A stretch of DNA of 26,064 nt from JAAZFZ01 sp035647435 (GTDB lineage Bacteria > Bacillota > Clostridia > Oscillospirales > Acutalibacteraceae), in contig DASRNM010000093.1 in NCBI GenBank assembly GCA_035647435.1, positions 1 through 26,064 of the forward strand. The letters run 5' to 3'. Below are positions 15,484 to 23,157 of the stretch, in pieces. The stretch's first letter is position 1; the number at the start of each line of letters is the position of its first letter. The notes under the pieces were generated by a model. The model made no database searches. It was not told where the DNA came from and worked only from the letters and a program-made list of their open reading frames with translations. Position numbers and translations under genes: made by a program.

Positions 15484-16851
15484 GTGTTAAAAATAGTTAG
15501 TTATGCTTTTATTTTCTTGTTTGAGATTGCTGTAACATTTCTTTATTTTGAAAGCATTTTCAGCAAGCGTGAATCTCGAATTTCACGTTATCTGTTTTAT
15601 TTTATGGCTTATGTCCTGCTGTTTGGCATAAGCTTTTTTTCTATACCTATATTTAACTTGCTAATATTTGTTATAACAACCGTTTATATCGCCTATTTTT
15701 GCTATGAAACAAACTTCAGAATCTGCACCTTTCATGTTTTGATGCTGACCGTCTTCATGTTAATAACAGAAATGGTTGTCGTGTATTTCTCCTCGAGCAT
15801 TCTAAATATAAACCTTGATGCTTATACGGACAATATCAGTGTTCTAATTGCACAGGCATCATTGAGCAAGCTCCTTTATTTTATTGTAGCTTACATTGCG
15901 TTAAGAATATCTATTAAAGATGAGCTGAAGAAAAAGCAAGGGCAAAACAAGCTTTGGCCCTTATTGGGGTTATTACCCATTACATCAATGATTTTCCTTT
16001 GTGTTTTAACATATTTTGCAACAATTTATACCATGCCTGCGCTTTACGATTCAATTCTCACAATTGGCACTATTCTTTTGCTGTTTTCAAATATAGTTGT
16101 ATTTTATGTTTATCAATTAATTGTGAAAACGAACATAAAATACACAAGGCTGCAACTGGAGAGACAGAAAGAGAGCATCAGTAATGACTACTATGAGTTG
16201 CTTAAAAACGAGTATGAAAGCTCACAAATTCTTGTTCACGATATAAAAAGGCATTTAAGGCTAATTAATCAAATTGCCTCTGACGAAAATGGCGAAAAGG
16301 TAATCGAATATATTGACTCCATCTGCGAGGATTTCGGCTTTAACAGTAAAATAAATTACAGCGGAAATAAGCTTGTCGATGTTATTGTCAACAGATATGT
16401 TCAAAAATGTAAAACCAACGGAATATCGGTTGAAATAGATGTCAGGGGCTCCAACCTTGATTTTATGACCAACAGTGATATTACTGCACTTTTAGACAAC
16501 CTTTTAGATAACTCTGTTGAGGCCGCAATCAACTCTCAACATAAACAGGTTTTCTTTTCAATATTTGAAGAAAATGACAACTTTATTGTTATTGAAACAA
16601 TAAACAGCTGTGATCTGGAGCCAAAGCAAAAGCGTGGCAGACTAATTACCTCAAAAAGTGGCAGTTTTCACGGCATAGGCATAAAAAGCATCATTCGTGT
16701 TGTTTCAAAGTATGAGGGCAATATTAATTGGAGCTATGACGAAAACTTAAAAAGTTTTGAAATCTGCATTGTTTTGAAGGAAGGCCGAAAACATTTACAA
16801 CAACCACCCGCAAACAGTCTAAATTCTTTTTTTAATTGTAAAGTGAAATAA
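15484..16851 (+). CDS. agrC: AgrC-like sensor histidine kinase (GHKL type)
   Basis: Membrane receptor kinase for the cyclic peptide. The N-terminal half (1-215) has six or seven hydrophobic segments, as in AgrC. The phosphoacceptor His252 lies in LVHDIKRHL, the H-box form typical of the HPK10/AgrC group. ATPase motifs follow: N-box LLDNLLDNSVEAA (335-347, Asn342) and G-box HGIGIKSI (395-402). The D-box expected between is degenerate, as is common in this group. Start is GTG at 15484, directly after the regulator's TAA, using GGAG in the preceding coding end. At 455 aa it is slightly longer than S. aureus AgrC, with a C-terminal tail past the G-box (HLQQPPANSLNSFF). A perfect terminator stem follows its stop. 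Confidence 0.9.
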   Translation: MLKIVSYAFIFLFEIAVTFLYFESIFSKRESRISRYLFYFMAYVLLFGISFFSIPIFNLLIFVITTVYIAYFCYETNFRICTFHVLMLTVFMLITEMVVVYFSSSILNINLDAYTDNISVLIAQASLSKLLYFIVAYIALRISIKDELKKKQGQNKLWPLLGLLPITSMIFLCVLTYFATIYTMPALYDSILTIGTILLLFSNIVVFYVYQLIVKTNIKYTRLQLERQKESISNDYYELLKNEYESSQILVHDIKRHLRLINQIASDENGEKVIEYIDSICEDFGFNSKINYSGNKLVDVIVNRYVQKCKTNGISVEIDVRGSNLDFMTNSDITALLDNLLDNSVEAAINSQHKQVFFSIFEENDNFIVIETINSCDLEPKQKRGRLITSKSGSFHGIGIKSIIRVVSKYEGNINWSYDENLKSFEICIVLKEGRKHLQQPPANSLNSFFNCKVK

Positions 16852-16853
16852 CA

Positions 16854-16895
16854 ATAAACGCAGACCTGTCATGTTTTGAACAAGTCTGCGTTTAT
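16854..16895 (+). terminator. Terminator of the agrA-agrC-like operon
   Basis: Perfect 12-bp stem ATAAACGCAGAC (16854-16865) with its complement GTCTGCGTTTAT (16884-16895) around an 18-nt loop. It starts 3 nt past the kinase stop and ends in UUUAUUAU on the plus strand. Confidence 0.8.
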
Positions 16896-16926
16896 TATCG
16901 TATAATTCTCTATGCATACCTTAAAC

Positions 16927-16972
16927 CAAACAATGAGCGCATCGGCAAATCAGCCGATGCGCTCATTGTTTG
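16927..16972 (-). terminator. 20-bp perfect hairpin, terminator of the GH28 gene
   Basis: Two perfectly complementary 20-nt arms (16927-16946 and 16953-16972) around a 6-nt AAATCA loop, rich in GC at the centre. It lies 55 nt past the GH28 stop and 31 nt from the agrC terminator. U richness after the stem on the minus strand is modest (UUGUUUGGUUU). The stem is longer and more perfect than the other terminators here. Confidence 0.65.
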
Positions 16973-17027
16973 ATAACATAATGCTTGCTAAAGACTAAAT
17001 TTAGCTATAACCAGTGTTCTAACCACA

Positions 17028-18548
17028 TTAAAATTCAAGGTTTTTAACATCGTTGAAAACAAATTTCGACCTGATTGTTTTTTCTCGCGGTGTAACATTA
17101 AAATTGTCTATTGTCAACCCGTCTGTGTGTCTCGACCATATTCCGTATGCTGGCAAATTGAAAAACCTCCAGCTGTCGGGGTATTCTTTTTCATATTCGG
17201 GCACAAAAATTTGGAACGTCAAAGGCTCCTTTGATTCAGTTGTGTATTCTAAGTCAAGGTTTCTCAAGGTTATATCTTTAACATGGTTCGTGCCCTTGCT
17301 GAGGTTTTTAACACCTGTTATTATGATGGGAATTTCCATTCTTGTTGCAGTAATGTTTTGAATTGTAACTCCTTCAATAGAGCCTGAAAAATCAGATGTT
17401 TCGTCCGCATACCTGTTCCTATTACCTAAGCGAATGAATAAGGGGCAAGTTATTCTATCCATTTCAATGTTCCTGACGGTTATATTTTTAACAATGCTCC
17501 CGTCCATTGACTCAATTGCAATCCCCGAAAAAGAACCAGGATATATGTCTTTCATAAAAAATTTGCAATCTTCTACAAGAACATCACTTATGTCTCCCCT
17601 TGTTTCAGTGCCGATTTTAAATGCATTCGTGCAAGACATTATCTCGCAGTTGCTTATGTGAATGTTTTTCACAACACTGCCTGCCTGCCAGTTTTTGATT
17701 ACTATTCCATCGTCTGCTGTGCTTATAAAAGAGTTCTTAATCTCAACATCTCTACTATAAAGAATGTCTATTCCGTCAGTATTTGCAATGTGACGATTGT
17801 TGTTGATTATAAATTTATTTATCAAAACGTCCTCACTGTTGTCTATTCTCAATGTCCAGTGTGCGGAGTTTTCAAAAATGATGTTTCCAATAGTAACATT
17901 GCTGCAATTGTAAATGTTCGATATCCTACCGTACTTGCTTTCATGCGGTTTTCGTAACCTGTTAAGGTATTCATGGCGCATTTCGATTGCATTTGTATAT
18001 TCAAGCGGTTCAAGCAAAGGTTTTTTCATGGGTTTTTTAGAATAATAATTTCCTTCACCGCACACCCTGCCGGGACCTGTAATTTTAATATTTTCACACC
18101 CGTTTGCATATATTACACAGTTCAAATCCATATCCTGTGCATTTCTCGATGCAACGAGCGAGCTACCGTCTGCTATCTTTAGCGTTACATTGCTTTTAAG
18201 CCTGATAGAGCCGGTTATGTAACTGCCCCCATCAACCAACACAGTCCCATCACCCGATGAATAACAGGCGTTAACTGCGGCATTTATTGCGTCCTTATTT
18301 TCTTGGGCATTGTTAGAAACATCTGCACCATAATCTCTAATATCAAAAACCGTTGTGTCGGGCAAAACTACAGCTTCAAAGTCAATATACTTCTCGTATT
18401 CTATTCCTTCGTAAAAATCTCCTTCATAAACCACGGGGAAAATATCGTCACCCAAAACCCATTCGTGAAAGTCGTCCAACCACACACCGACCATGCTCAA
18501 AGACAATGCCAGCACCCAAGATATAAGTTTATTTAAAAATCCGAACAT
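17028..18548 (-). CDS. GH28-family right-handed beta-helix glycosidase (polygalacturonase-like)
   Basis: Predicted pectinolytic hydrolase. It has an N-terminal hydrophobic segment (about 3-24, no clear AxA cleavage site), so it is secreted or membrane-anchored. A beta-helix start block FDIRDYGADVSNNAQENKDAI (68-88) and many repeated x-N-V-x-I-x-N rungs follow. GH28 catalytic landmarks are NTDGIDI (256-262) and the paired Asp279/Asp280 in TADDGIVIKN. The family's usual GHG is replaced by TNA (307-309), and the RIK-type substrate block reads GIAIES. The homogalacturonan-specific residues are therefore missing, and a rhamnogalacturonan or other galacturonide substrate is plausible. At 506 aa it is normal for bacterial GH28. 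GGGGGG lies 6 nt before the ATG. It is a single-gene unit. Confidence 0.85.
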   Translation of the reverse strand: MFGFLNKLISWVLALSLSMVGVWLDDFHEWVLGDDIFPVVYEGDFYEGIEYEKYIDFEAVVLPDTTVFDIRDYGADVSNNAQENKDAINAAVNACYSSGDGTVLVDGGSYITGSIRLKSNVTLKIADGSSLVASRNAQDMDLNCVIYANGCENIKITGPGRVCGEGNYYSKKPMKKPLLEPLEYTNAIEMRHEYLNRLRKPHESKYGRISNIYNCSNVTIGNIIFENSAHWTLRIDNSEDVLINKFIINNNRHIANTDGIDILYSRDVEIKNSFISTADDGIVIKNWQAGSVVKNIHISNCEIMSCTNAFKIGTETRGDISDVLVEDCKFFMKDIYPGSFSGIAIESMDGSIVKNITVRNIEMDRITCPLFIRLGNRNRYADETSDFSGSIEGVTIQNITATRMEIPIIITGVKNLSKGTNHVKDITLRNLDLEYTTESKEPLTFQIFVPEYEKEYPDSWRFFNLPAYGIWSRHTDGLTIDNFNVTPREKTIRSKFVFNDVKNLEF

Positions 18549-18612
18549 AATTATCCCCCCAAAATCCGATTGTCATTTTATACATATTATCATATCATAA
18601 AAAACTAAACAA

Positions 18613-18656
18613 GCAAAAAACAAGTCGAAGGCATTAAATCAATAATAGCCTCCGAC
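18613..18656 (-). terminator. Terminator of the glutamate dehydrogenase gene
   Basis: On the minus strand a 9-bp stem GTCGGAGGC with GCCTTCGAC (one G.U pair; plus coordinates 18624-18632 and 18648-18656) is followed by UUGUUUUUUG (18613-18623). It lies about 130 nt past the gdh stop, upstream of the GH28 start. Confidence 0.7.
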
Positions 18657-18783
18657 AGTCTTTTATTTAAGTAACTTGCAGTTTAAAATAATAATATAAC
18701 AGATTGCTTGCAATGCAAACATTAAGAATGGTTTTTTGTATCCATGTTCTCATTCGCATTATTATATCATAGGTTTGGCAATC

Positions 18784-20070
18784 TTATACCCAACCACGGT
18801 CTTTCACTGCATCTGCAACACGGTTAATTGCGATTACATATGCTGCTTGGCGCATGTTCAGGTTGTTTTTAACACTAGTCTCGTAAACATCATGAAACGC
18901 ATCAGTCATTTTTGTGTCTAATTTCTCCATAACCTCGTCTTTTGTCCAGTAATAGTTCATGTTGCTTTGAACCTGCTCAAAATAGCTACACACAACCCCG
19001 CCTGCGTTTGCTAAAAAGTCAGGAATTATAACTATATTGCGTTCATTGAGAGCCTTGTCCGCTTCTTGTGTTGTGGGGCCATTTGCTCCTTCTAAAACAA
19101 CCTTGACCTGCTTGCTGATTTTGCCGACATTTTCTTTTGTAATTTGATTTTCCATAGCAGCGGGGATAAGGATATCAACATCCTGCTCAATCCACTCGTC
19201 GCCCGGCAAAATCTCATATCCTAAAGCCTTTGCCTTTACCTTATCTATAGTTCCAAAAGAATCTGTAATTTCCAAAAGCTCGTTTAAATCGATGCCCTTT
19301 ATCTTTTTAAATGCATGCGCTGTTTTGTCGTTGTTGTCCCAACATGAAATTGCAACAACCTTTCCGCCGAGCTGTTGATATAGTCTAATTGCAGATTGGG
19401 CAACGTTTCCGAAACCCTGAACAGCTGCGGTTGTTGTTTTGATATCGATTTTTAAGCACTTGAGAGCTTCACGCAGTATCAACACAACGCCAAAACCCGT
19501 TGACTCCATTCTTCCAAGAGAGCCACCCATTCCGACTGGTTTTCCCGTTATAAACCCGGGGAATCTACCACCGTGAATTGTTTCATACTCATCAAGCATC
19601 CAAAGCATATGTTTGCCATTTGTCATAACATCAGGCGCAGGGACATCCTGAACCGGGCCTATGTTTCTTGAAATCTGTCGAACCCAACCGCGGCACAACT
19701 GCTCCTGTTCGCGCTGTGTTAAGCTACGAGGGTCGCAAACAACTCCACCCTTTCCTCCACCGAGGGGAATATCTACAACAGCGCATTTCCATGTCATCCA
19801 CATTGATAATGCTCTGATTGTATCAACTGTTTCAAGGGGATGAAAACGAATCCCTCCCTTTGCGGGTCCTCTCGCATCATTGTGCTGAATTCTGTAGCCT
19901 CTGAAAATCTTAACACTTCCATCGTCCATCTTAACAGGAATAGAAAAATGGTATTCTCTCATGGGCTGACGAAGAATCTCAGATGTTGCTTTATCGAGCC
20001 CTATTTTATCTGCCACACCGTCAAACTGTGCTTGAGCATTTTCAAAAGCATTGTACGTATTGCTGCTCAT
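18784..20070 (-). CDS. gdhA: Glutamate dehydrogenase (NAD-type, RocG/GudB-like)
   Basis: Reversible oxidative deamination of glutamate to 2-oxoglutarate plus ammonia. The 428-aa length and sequence style are those of the hexameric NAD-dependent RocG/GudB group rather than the ~445-aa NADP type. Conserved residues are Lys71 (GPAKGGIRFHP), Lys95 (MTWKCA) and catalytic Lys107 (PLGGGKGG), then PAPDVMT and DINUCLEOTIDE-fold GFGNVA (219-224). ILIPAAMENQIT and LEGANGPTT complete the active-site wall. AGGAGG lies 6 nt before the ATG. A consensus promoter lies just upstream and glnA is divergent, so this is a nitrogen-balance pair. Coenzyme choice is inferred from family resemblance. Confidence 0.95.
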   Translation of the reverse strand: MSSNTYNAFENAQAQFDGVADKIGLDKATSEILRQPMREYHFSIPVKMDDGSVKIFRGYRIQHNDARGPAKGGIRFHPLETVDTIRALSMWMTWKCAVVDIPLGGGKGGVVCDPRSLTQREQEQLCRGWVRQISRNIGPVQDVPAPDVMTNGKHMLWMLDEYETIHGGRFPGFITGKPVGMGGSLGRMESTGFGVVLILREALKCLKIDIKTTTAAVQGFGNVAQSAIRLYQQLGGKVVAISCWDNNDKTAHAFKKIKGIDLNELLEITDSFGTIDKVKAKALGYEILPGDEWIEQDVDILIPAAMENQITKENVGKISKQVKVVLEGANGPTTQEADKALNERNIVIIPDFLANAGGVVCSYFEQVQSNMNYYWTKDEVMEKLDTKMTDAFHDVYETSVKNNLNMRQAAYVIAINRVADAVKDRGWV

Positions 20071-20111
20071 AATTTGCCTCCTAAAGTTATATATAACACA
20101 TTTACTGAGTA

Positions 20112-20141
20112 ATTATAGCACCGCTCATGTCATACTGTCAA
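20112..20141 (-). promoter_or_regulatory. Consensus promoter of the glutamate dehydrogenase gene
   Basis: On the minus strand a perfect TTGACA (20136-20141), an 18-nt spacer and a perfect TATAAT (20112-20117). The predicted start near 20105 gives a ~35-nt leader. Two perfect hexamers imply high basal expression. Confidence 0.8.
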
Positions 20142-20294
20142 TTATTGATATCATTTTTTGCAACTTTTGATTAAGAAACTTGCAAATCAACAAAATTTAC
20201 GCTGTTTTCTGCTTTATTTTATGAATTTATACAAACTTCGGTTAATTGTTTTAATTAGTTTGCGATATCTCTACCCAAAACATAATTATTGTTA

Positions 20295-20300
20295 TATAAT
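20295..20300 (+). promoter_or_regulatory. Candidate -10 element of glnA
   Basis: A perfect TATAAT 40 nt before the glnA ATG. No recognisable -35 lies 16-18 nt upstream (TACCCA), which would fit an activator-dependent or regulated promoter. The rest of the ~270-nt gdh-glnA intergenic region is AT-rich, with two TTGCAA hexamers near 20160-20190 but no clear operator. Confidence 0.4.
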
Positions 20301-20340
20301 AAATTGACATATTATGAAAAATCAGTTTTTGGAGGTTTTT

Positions 20341-21774
20341 ATGTTTTCTAAAATAAGTGAAGTAAAAGACTACTGCAAGAAACACGAAATAAAAATGATC
20401 GACTTTAAGATGATTGATATTTCCGGGCGTTGGCGTCATTTGACTATCCCTGCCCAAAGACTGAATGAAGATATTATGGAATACGGCATTGGGTTTGACG
20501 GTTCGAACTACGGTTACGCACAAGTTGAGAAGAGCGACATGGTTTTTATTCCCGAACTCTCAAGCGCTCATATTGACCCGTTTTCAGAAATCCCGACTCT
20601 TACTATGATAGGCAACGTGCTTGTAATCGCTCCTGAAGGGAATTACCCGTTTGACCAATACCCCAGAAATGTTGCTTTGAGGGCCGAGCAGTTTATGCGC
20701 GAGAGCAATATTGCTGATTCTATGGTTATCGGCCCGGAATTTGAATTTCATGTTCTTGACCATGTAAGCTATGAGTGCAAACCTGAAAAAGTTGCGTTTA
20801 GAATTGACACTGCACAGGCGGAATGGAACAGCGGAAACAACAGTTGTCAAAACTCCGGTTTTCACATCCCCGTTAAAGGTGGATACCATATTACACCTCC
20901 GCAGGACGCAACCTACAGTTTGAGAAGCAAGATGTGTCTCCTGCTTGAAGATTGGGGTGTAAAAGTTAAATATCATCACCATGAGGTCGGGGGGCCAGGG
21001 CAGCTTGAAATAGAAGTTGAGCTCGGCGAAATGACCGAGATGGCCGACAAAACAATGATTGTTAAATATGTTGTTAGAAACTCCGCCGTAGCTGAAAACA
21101 AAACAGCCACATTTATGCCTAAACCAATTTATGGCGAGGCGGGCAACGGCATGCATGTGCATATGCTTTTGATGAAAGACGGCAACCCTGTTTTCTATGA
21201 CAAAAACGGATATTCTGGTTTGAGCAAAGAGGCTCACTGGTTTATGGGCGGTCTTTTGAAGCACGCTAAATCACTGTGCGCTTTGACAAACCCCTCAACA
21301 AACTCCTTTAAACGTCTTATCCCGGGCTATGAAGCACCCGTTACAATAGGATATGCAACATCTAACAGAAGTGCGGTTATTCGCATCCCCGCTTATGCAA
21401 AATCTCCGAACTCAAAACGTTTTGAGTTAAGGAACCCTGACGCTACCTGCAACCCCTACTACGCATACTCCGCAATACTCATGGCGGGAATTGACGGAAT
21501 TATTAATAAAATTGATCCGGAGAAAAACGGTTGGGGCCCGTATGACTTTAATTTATATAACCTTTCACCACAAGAGCAGAAAAAACTCAGCTCTTTACCA
21601 AAAACATTAAATGAAGCGCTTGATGAGCTTGAGAATGACAACGAGTACCTTACACGCGGTGGCGTGTTCCCAAAAGAACTTCTGGAAACATGGATTGAAA
21701 ACAAGCGCAAACAGACGGAAGAAATCGAAAGCATTCCTCATCCCGCTGAATTTTCTCTTTATTATGACCTTTAA
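20341..21774 (+). CDS. glnA: Glutamine synthetase type I
   Basis: ATP-dependent synthesis of glutamine from glutamate and ammonia; dodecamer in the cytoplasm. The ATG at 20341 is chosen for GGAGG (20331-20335) 5 nt upstream, giving 477 aa. Family blocks are the N-terminal beta-grasp FKMIDISGRWRHLTIP, GFDGSNYGY latch loop, metal-site PEFEFHVLD, HHEVGGPGQLEIE, the KPIYGEAGNGMHVHM block (NGMHVH), NPSTNSFKRLIPGYEAP and RIPAYAKSPNSKRFELRNPDATCNPY. The length is above the ~444 aa of Bacillus GlnA (GSI-alpha). The segment FNLYNLSPQE resembles the region of the adenylylated Tyr in GSI-beta, though no adenylyltransferase gene is visible here. A perfect terminator hairpin follows. Confidence 0.96.
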   Translation: MFSKISEVKDYCKKHEIKMIDFKMIDISGRWRHLTIPAQRLNEDIMEYGIGFDGSNYGYAQVEKSDMVFIPELSSAHIDPFSEIPTLTMIGNVLVIAPEGNYPFDQYPRNVALRAEQFMRESNIADSMVIGPEFEFHVLDHVSYECKPEKVAFRIDTAQAEWNSGNNSCQNSGFHIPVKGGYHITPPQDATYSLRSKMCLLLEDWGVKVKYHHHEVGGPGQLEIEVELGEMTEMADKTMIVKYVVRNSAVAENKTATFMPKPIYGEAGNGMHVHMLLMKDGNPVFYDKNGYSGLSKEAHWFMGGLLKHAKSLCALTNPSTNSFKRLIPGYEAPVTIGYATSNRSAVIRIPAYAKSPNSKRFELRNPDATCNPYYAYSAILMAGIDGIINKIDPEKNGWGPYDFNLYNLSPQEQKKLSSLPKTLNEALDELENDNEYLTRGGVFPKELLETWIENKRKQTEEIESIPHPAEFSLYYDL

Positions 21775-21792
21775 TATTTAACGCAATAAAAC

Positions 21793-21825
21793 AAAGGCTC
21801 TCGGTAATTTTACCGAGAGCCTTTT
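21793..21825. terminator. Bidirectional terminator between glnA and the flavodiiron gene
   Basis: Perfect 14-bp stem AAAGGCTCTCGGTA (21793-21806) with TACCGAGAGCCTTT (21811-21824) around ATTT. Plus-strand transcripts end in UUUU. Minus-strand transcripts run into UUUGUUUUA. The neighbouring genes converge, so it serves both. Confidence 0.9.
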
Positions 21826-21863
21826 AAGTTTGTGTTTTGTTTTAACTCAATAAACCGTTAACT

Positions 21864-23054
21864 TTAAACCATTTCTGCAAGCTTCTTTCCAAAGTCAACA
21901 GCCTCTTGTTGTGCGTTTTTATCAGGGTTCCATTGGTTTCTGTACCCGTCAGAGACAAGTTCAAACCCTGCGCTTGTCATCATTTCATTAATAACCTTCA
22001 CACTCTCGCCGCTCCAACCGTAACAACCGAATGCAGCAGCCTTTTTGCCCTTGAACCTCATCCCTTTCATCAGATGAATAAAGCCTGCAACAGAATGCAA
22101 AATGCTGTTTGAAACTGTCGGCGAGCCCATGACAACAGCTTTTGATTTGAAAACCTCAGTTATAATGTCATTTTCGTCACTCTTTGCAAGATTATATATC
22201 TTAACAACCACATTTGGATCTTGCTGATTTATTCCGTCTGCAATTTTTTCAGCCAAGAGCTTTGTGCCGTTCCACATAGTTTCGTAGATAATCGTTATCT
22301 GATTCTCCGCATAATCGCCTGCCCACTGAGCATATTTCTCGACAATCTGCATTGGATTATCTCTCCAAACAACTCCGTGGCTCGTCGCAATAATATCAAT
22401 CGGCAAGTTAAGCTTGATAATTTCATCAAGCTTTTTTCTGAGAATAGGGCTAAATGGCGTCAGAATGTTTGCATAATATTTTATTGATTCATTAAACAAA
22501 TCACATTCATCAACCAAATCATTGAAGAGCATCTCAGTCGCATAATGTTGACCAAAAGCGTCATTGCTGAAAAGCATATTGTCATTTGTGAGATAAGTTG
22601 CCATACTGTCTGGCCAATGGAGCATTGTCATTTCAACAAAAATCAATTCCTTGCCGTTGCCAATATTAAGCTTATCGCCAGTTTTTACAGCATGGAAATT
22701 CCAATCTTGATGATATTGCCCTTTCAGGGATTTAACAGCGTTAGCCGTGCAATAAATCGGCGTGTCAGGGATATGCTTCATCAAGGCAGGGAGAGCTCCA
22801 CTGTGATCAACCTCACCATGGTTTACAATAATATAGTCAATTTTATTCAAATCTATTTCTTTTGCAAGGTTTTCAACAAATTCGTCTGCAAACGGCGCCC
22901 ATACTGTATCAATGAGCGCTGTTTTTTCCTCTTGTATCAAATAGGAATTGTAGGTTGAGCCTTTATGTGTTGAAAGCTCCTCGCCATGAAAGTTCTTTAG
23001 CTCCCAATCAACCTTGCCTACCCATGATACATTGTTTTTAATTTGCTTTTTCAA
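21864..23054 (-). CDS. fprA: Flavodiiron protein (A-type flavoprotein, FprA family)
   Basis: Reduces O2 to water or NO to N2O, protecting anaerobes. The N-terminal metallo-beta-lactamase domain holds all seven diiron ligands. With the TTG start at 23054 they are His79, Glu81, Asp83, His84 (HGEVDHSG), His146 (LHWPDS), Asp165 (SNDAFGQH) and His226 (TSHG), almost the numbering of characterised enzymes. A flavodoxin domain follows (about 240-396) with IIYETMWNGT as the FMN phosphate loop and MGSPTVSNS. The TTG is preferred because AAGGAG lies 10 nt before it and the length (396 aa) fits the family. The longer ATG start at 23096 adds 14 residues. There is no C-terminal rubredoxin domain, so the electron donor must be separate. 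Confidence 0.93.
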   Translation of the reverse strand: MKKQIKNNVSWVGKVDWELKNFHGEELSTHKGSTYNSYLIQEEKTALIDTVWAPFADEFVENLAKEIDLNKIDYIIVNHGEVDHSGALPALMKHIPDTPIYCTANAVKSLKGQYHQDWNFHAVKTGDKLNIGNGKELIFVEMTMLHWPDSMATYLTNDNMLFSNDAFGQHYATEMLFNDLVDECDLFNESIKYYANILTPFSPILRKKLDEIIKLNLPIDIIATSHGVVWRDNPMQIVEKYAQWAGDYAENQITIIYETMWNGTKLLAEKIADGINQQDPNVVVKIYNLAKSDENDIITEVFKSKAVVMGSPTVSNSILHSVAGFIHLMKGMRFKGKKAAAFGCYGWSGESVKVINEMMTSAGFELVSDGYRNQWNPDKNAQQEAVDFGKKLAEMV

Positions 23055-23128
23055 TTCATTCACACTCCTTATATAATTTAAAATGTAATTTTTCAAATGC
23101 TTAATTTGCTTTTACATGTTTTAATTGA

Positions 23129-23157
23129 ATTATATCCGATTATCCTATGCATGTAAA
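23129..23157 (-). promoter_or_regulatory. Promoter of the flavodiiron gene inside the end of the MATE gene
   Basis: On the minus strand TTTACA (23152-23157), a 17-nt spacer and a perfect TATAAT (23129-23134). The -35 overlaps the last codons of the MATE gene. The predicted start near 23122 is upstream of both possible flavodiiron starts, so the gene can be transcribed without the transporter. Confidence 0.65.

Noticed and set aside
20584..21264. 226-aa open frame on minus inside glnA
   Set aside because: Overlaps the most conserved part of glutamine synthetase. It is a shadow frame from codon bias.
22545..22958. 137-aa open frame on plus opposite the flavodiiron gene
   Set aside because: Antisense to the diiron-ligand region of a clear gene, with no supporting signals.
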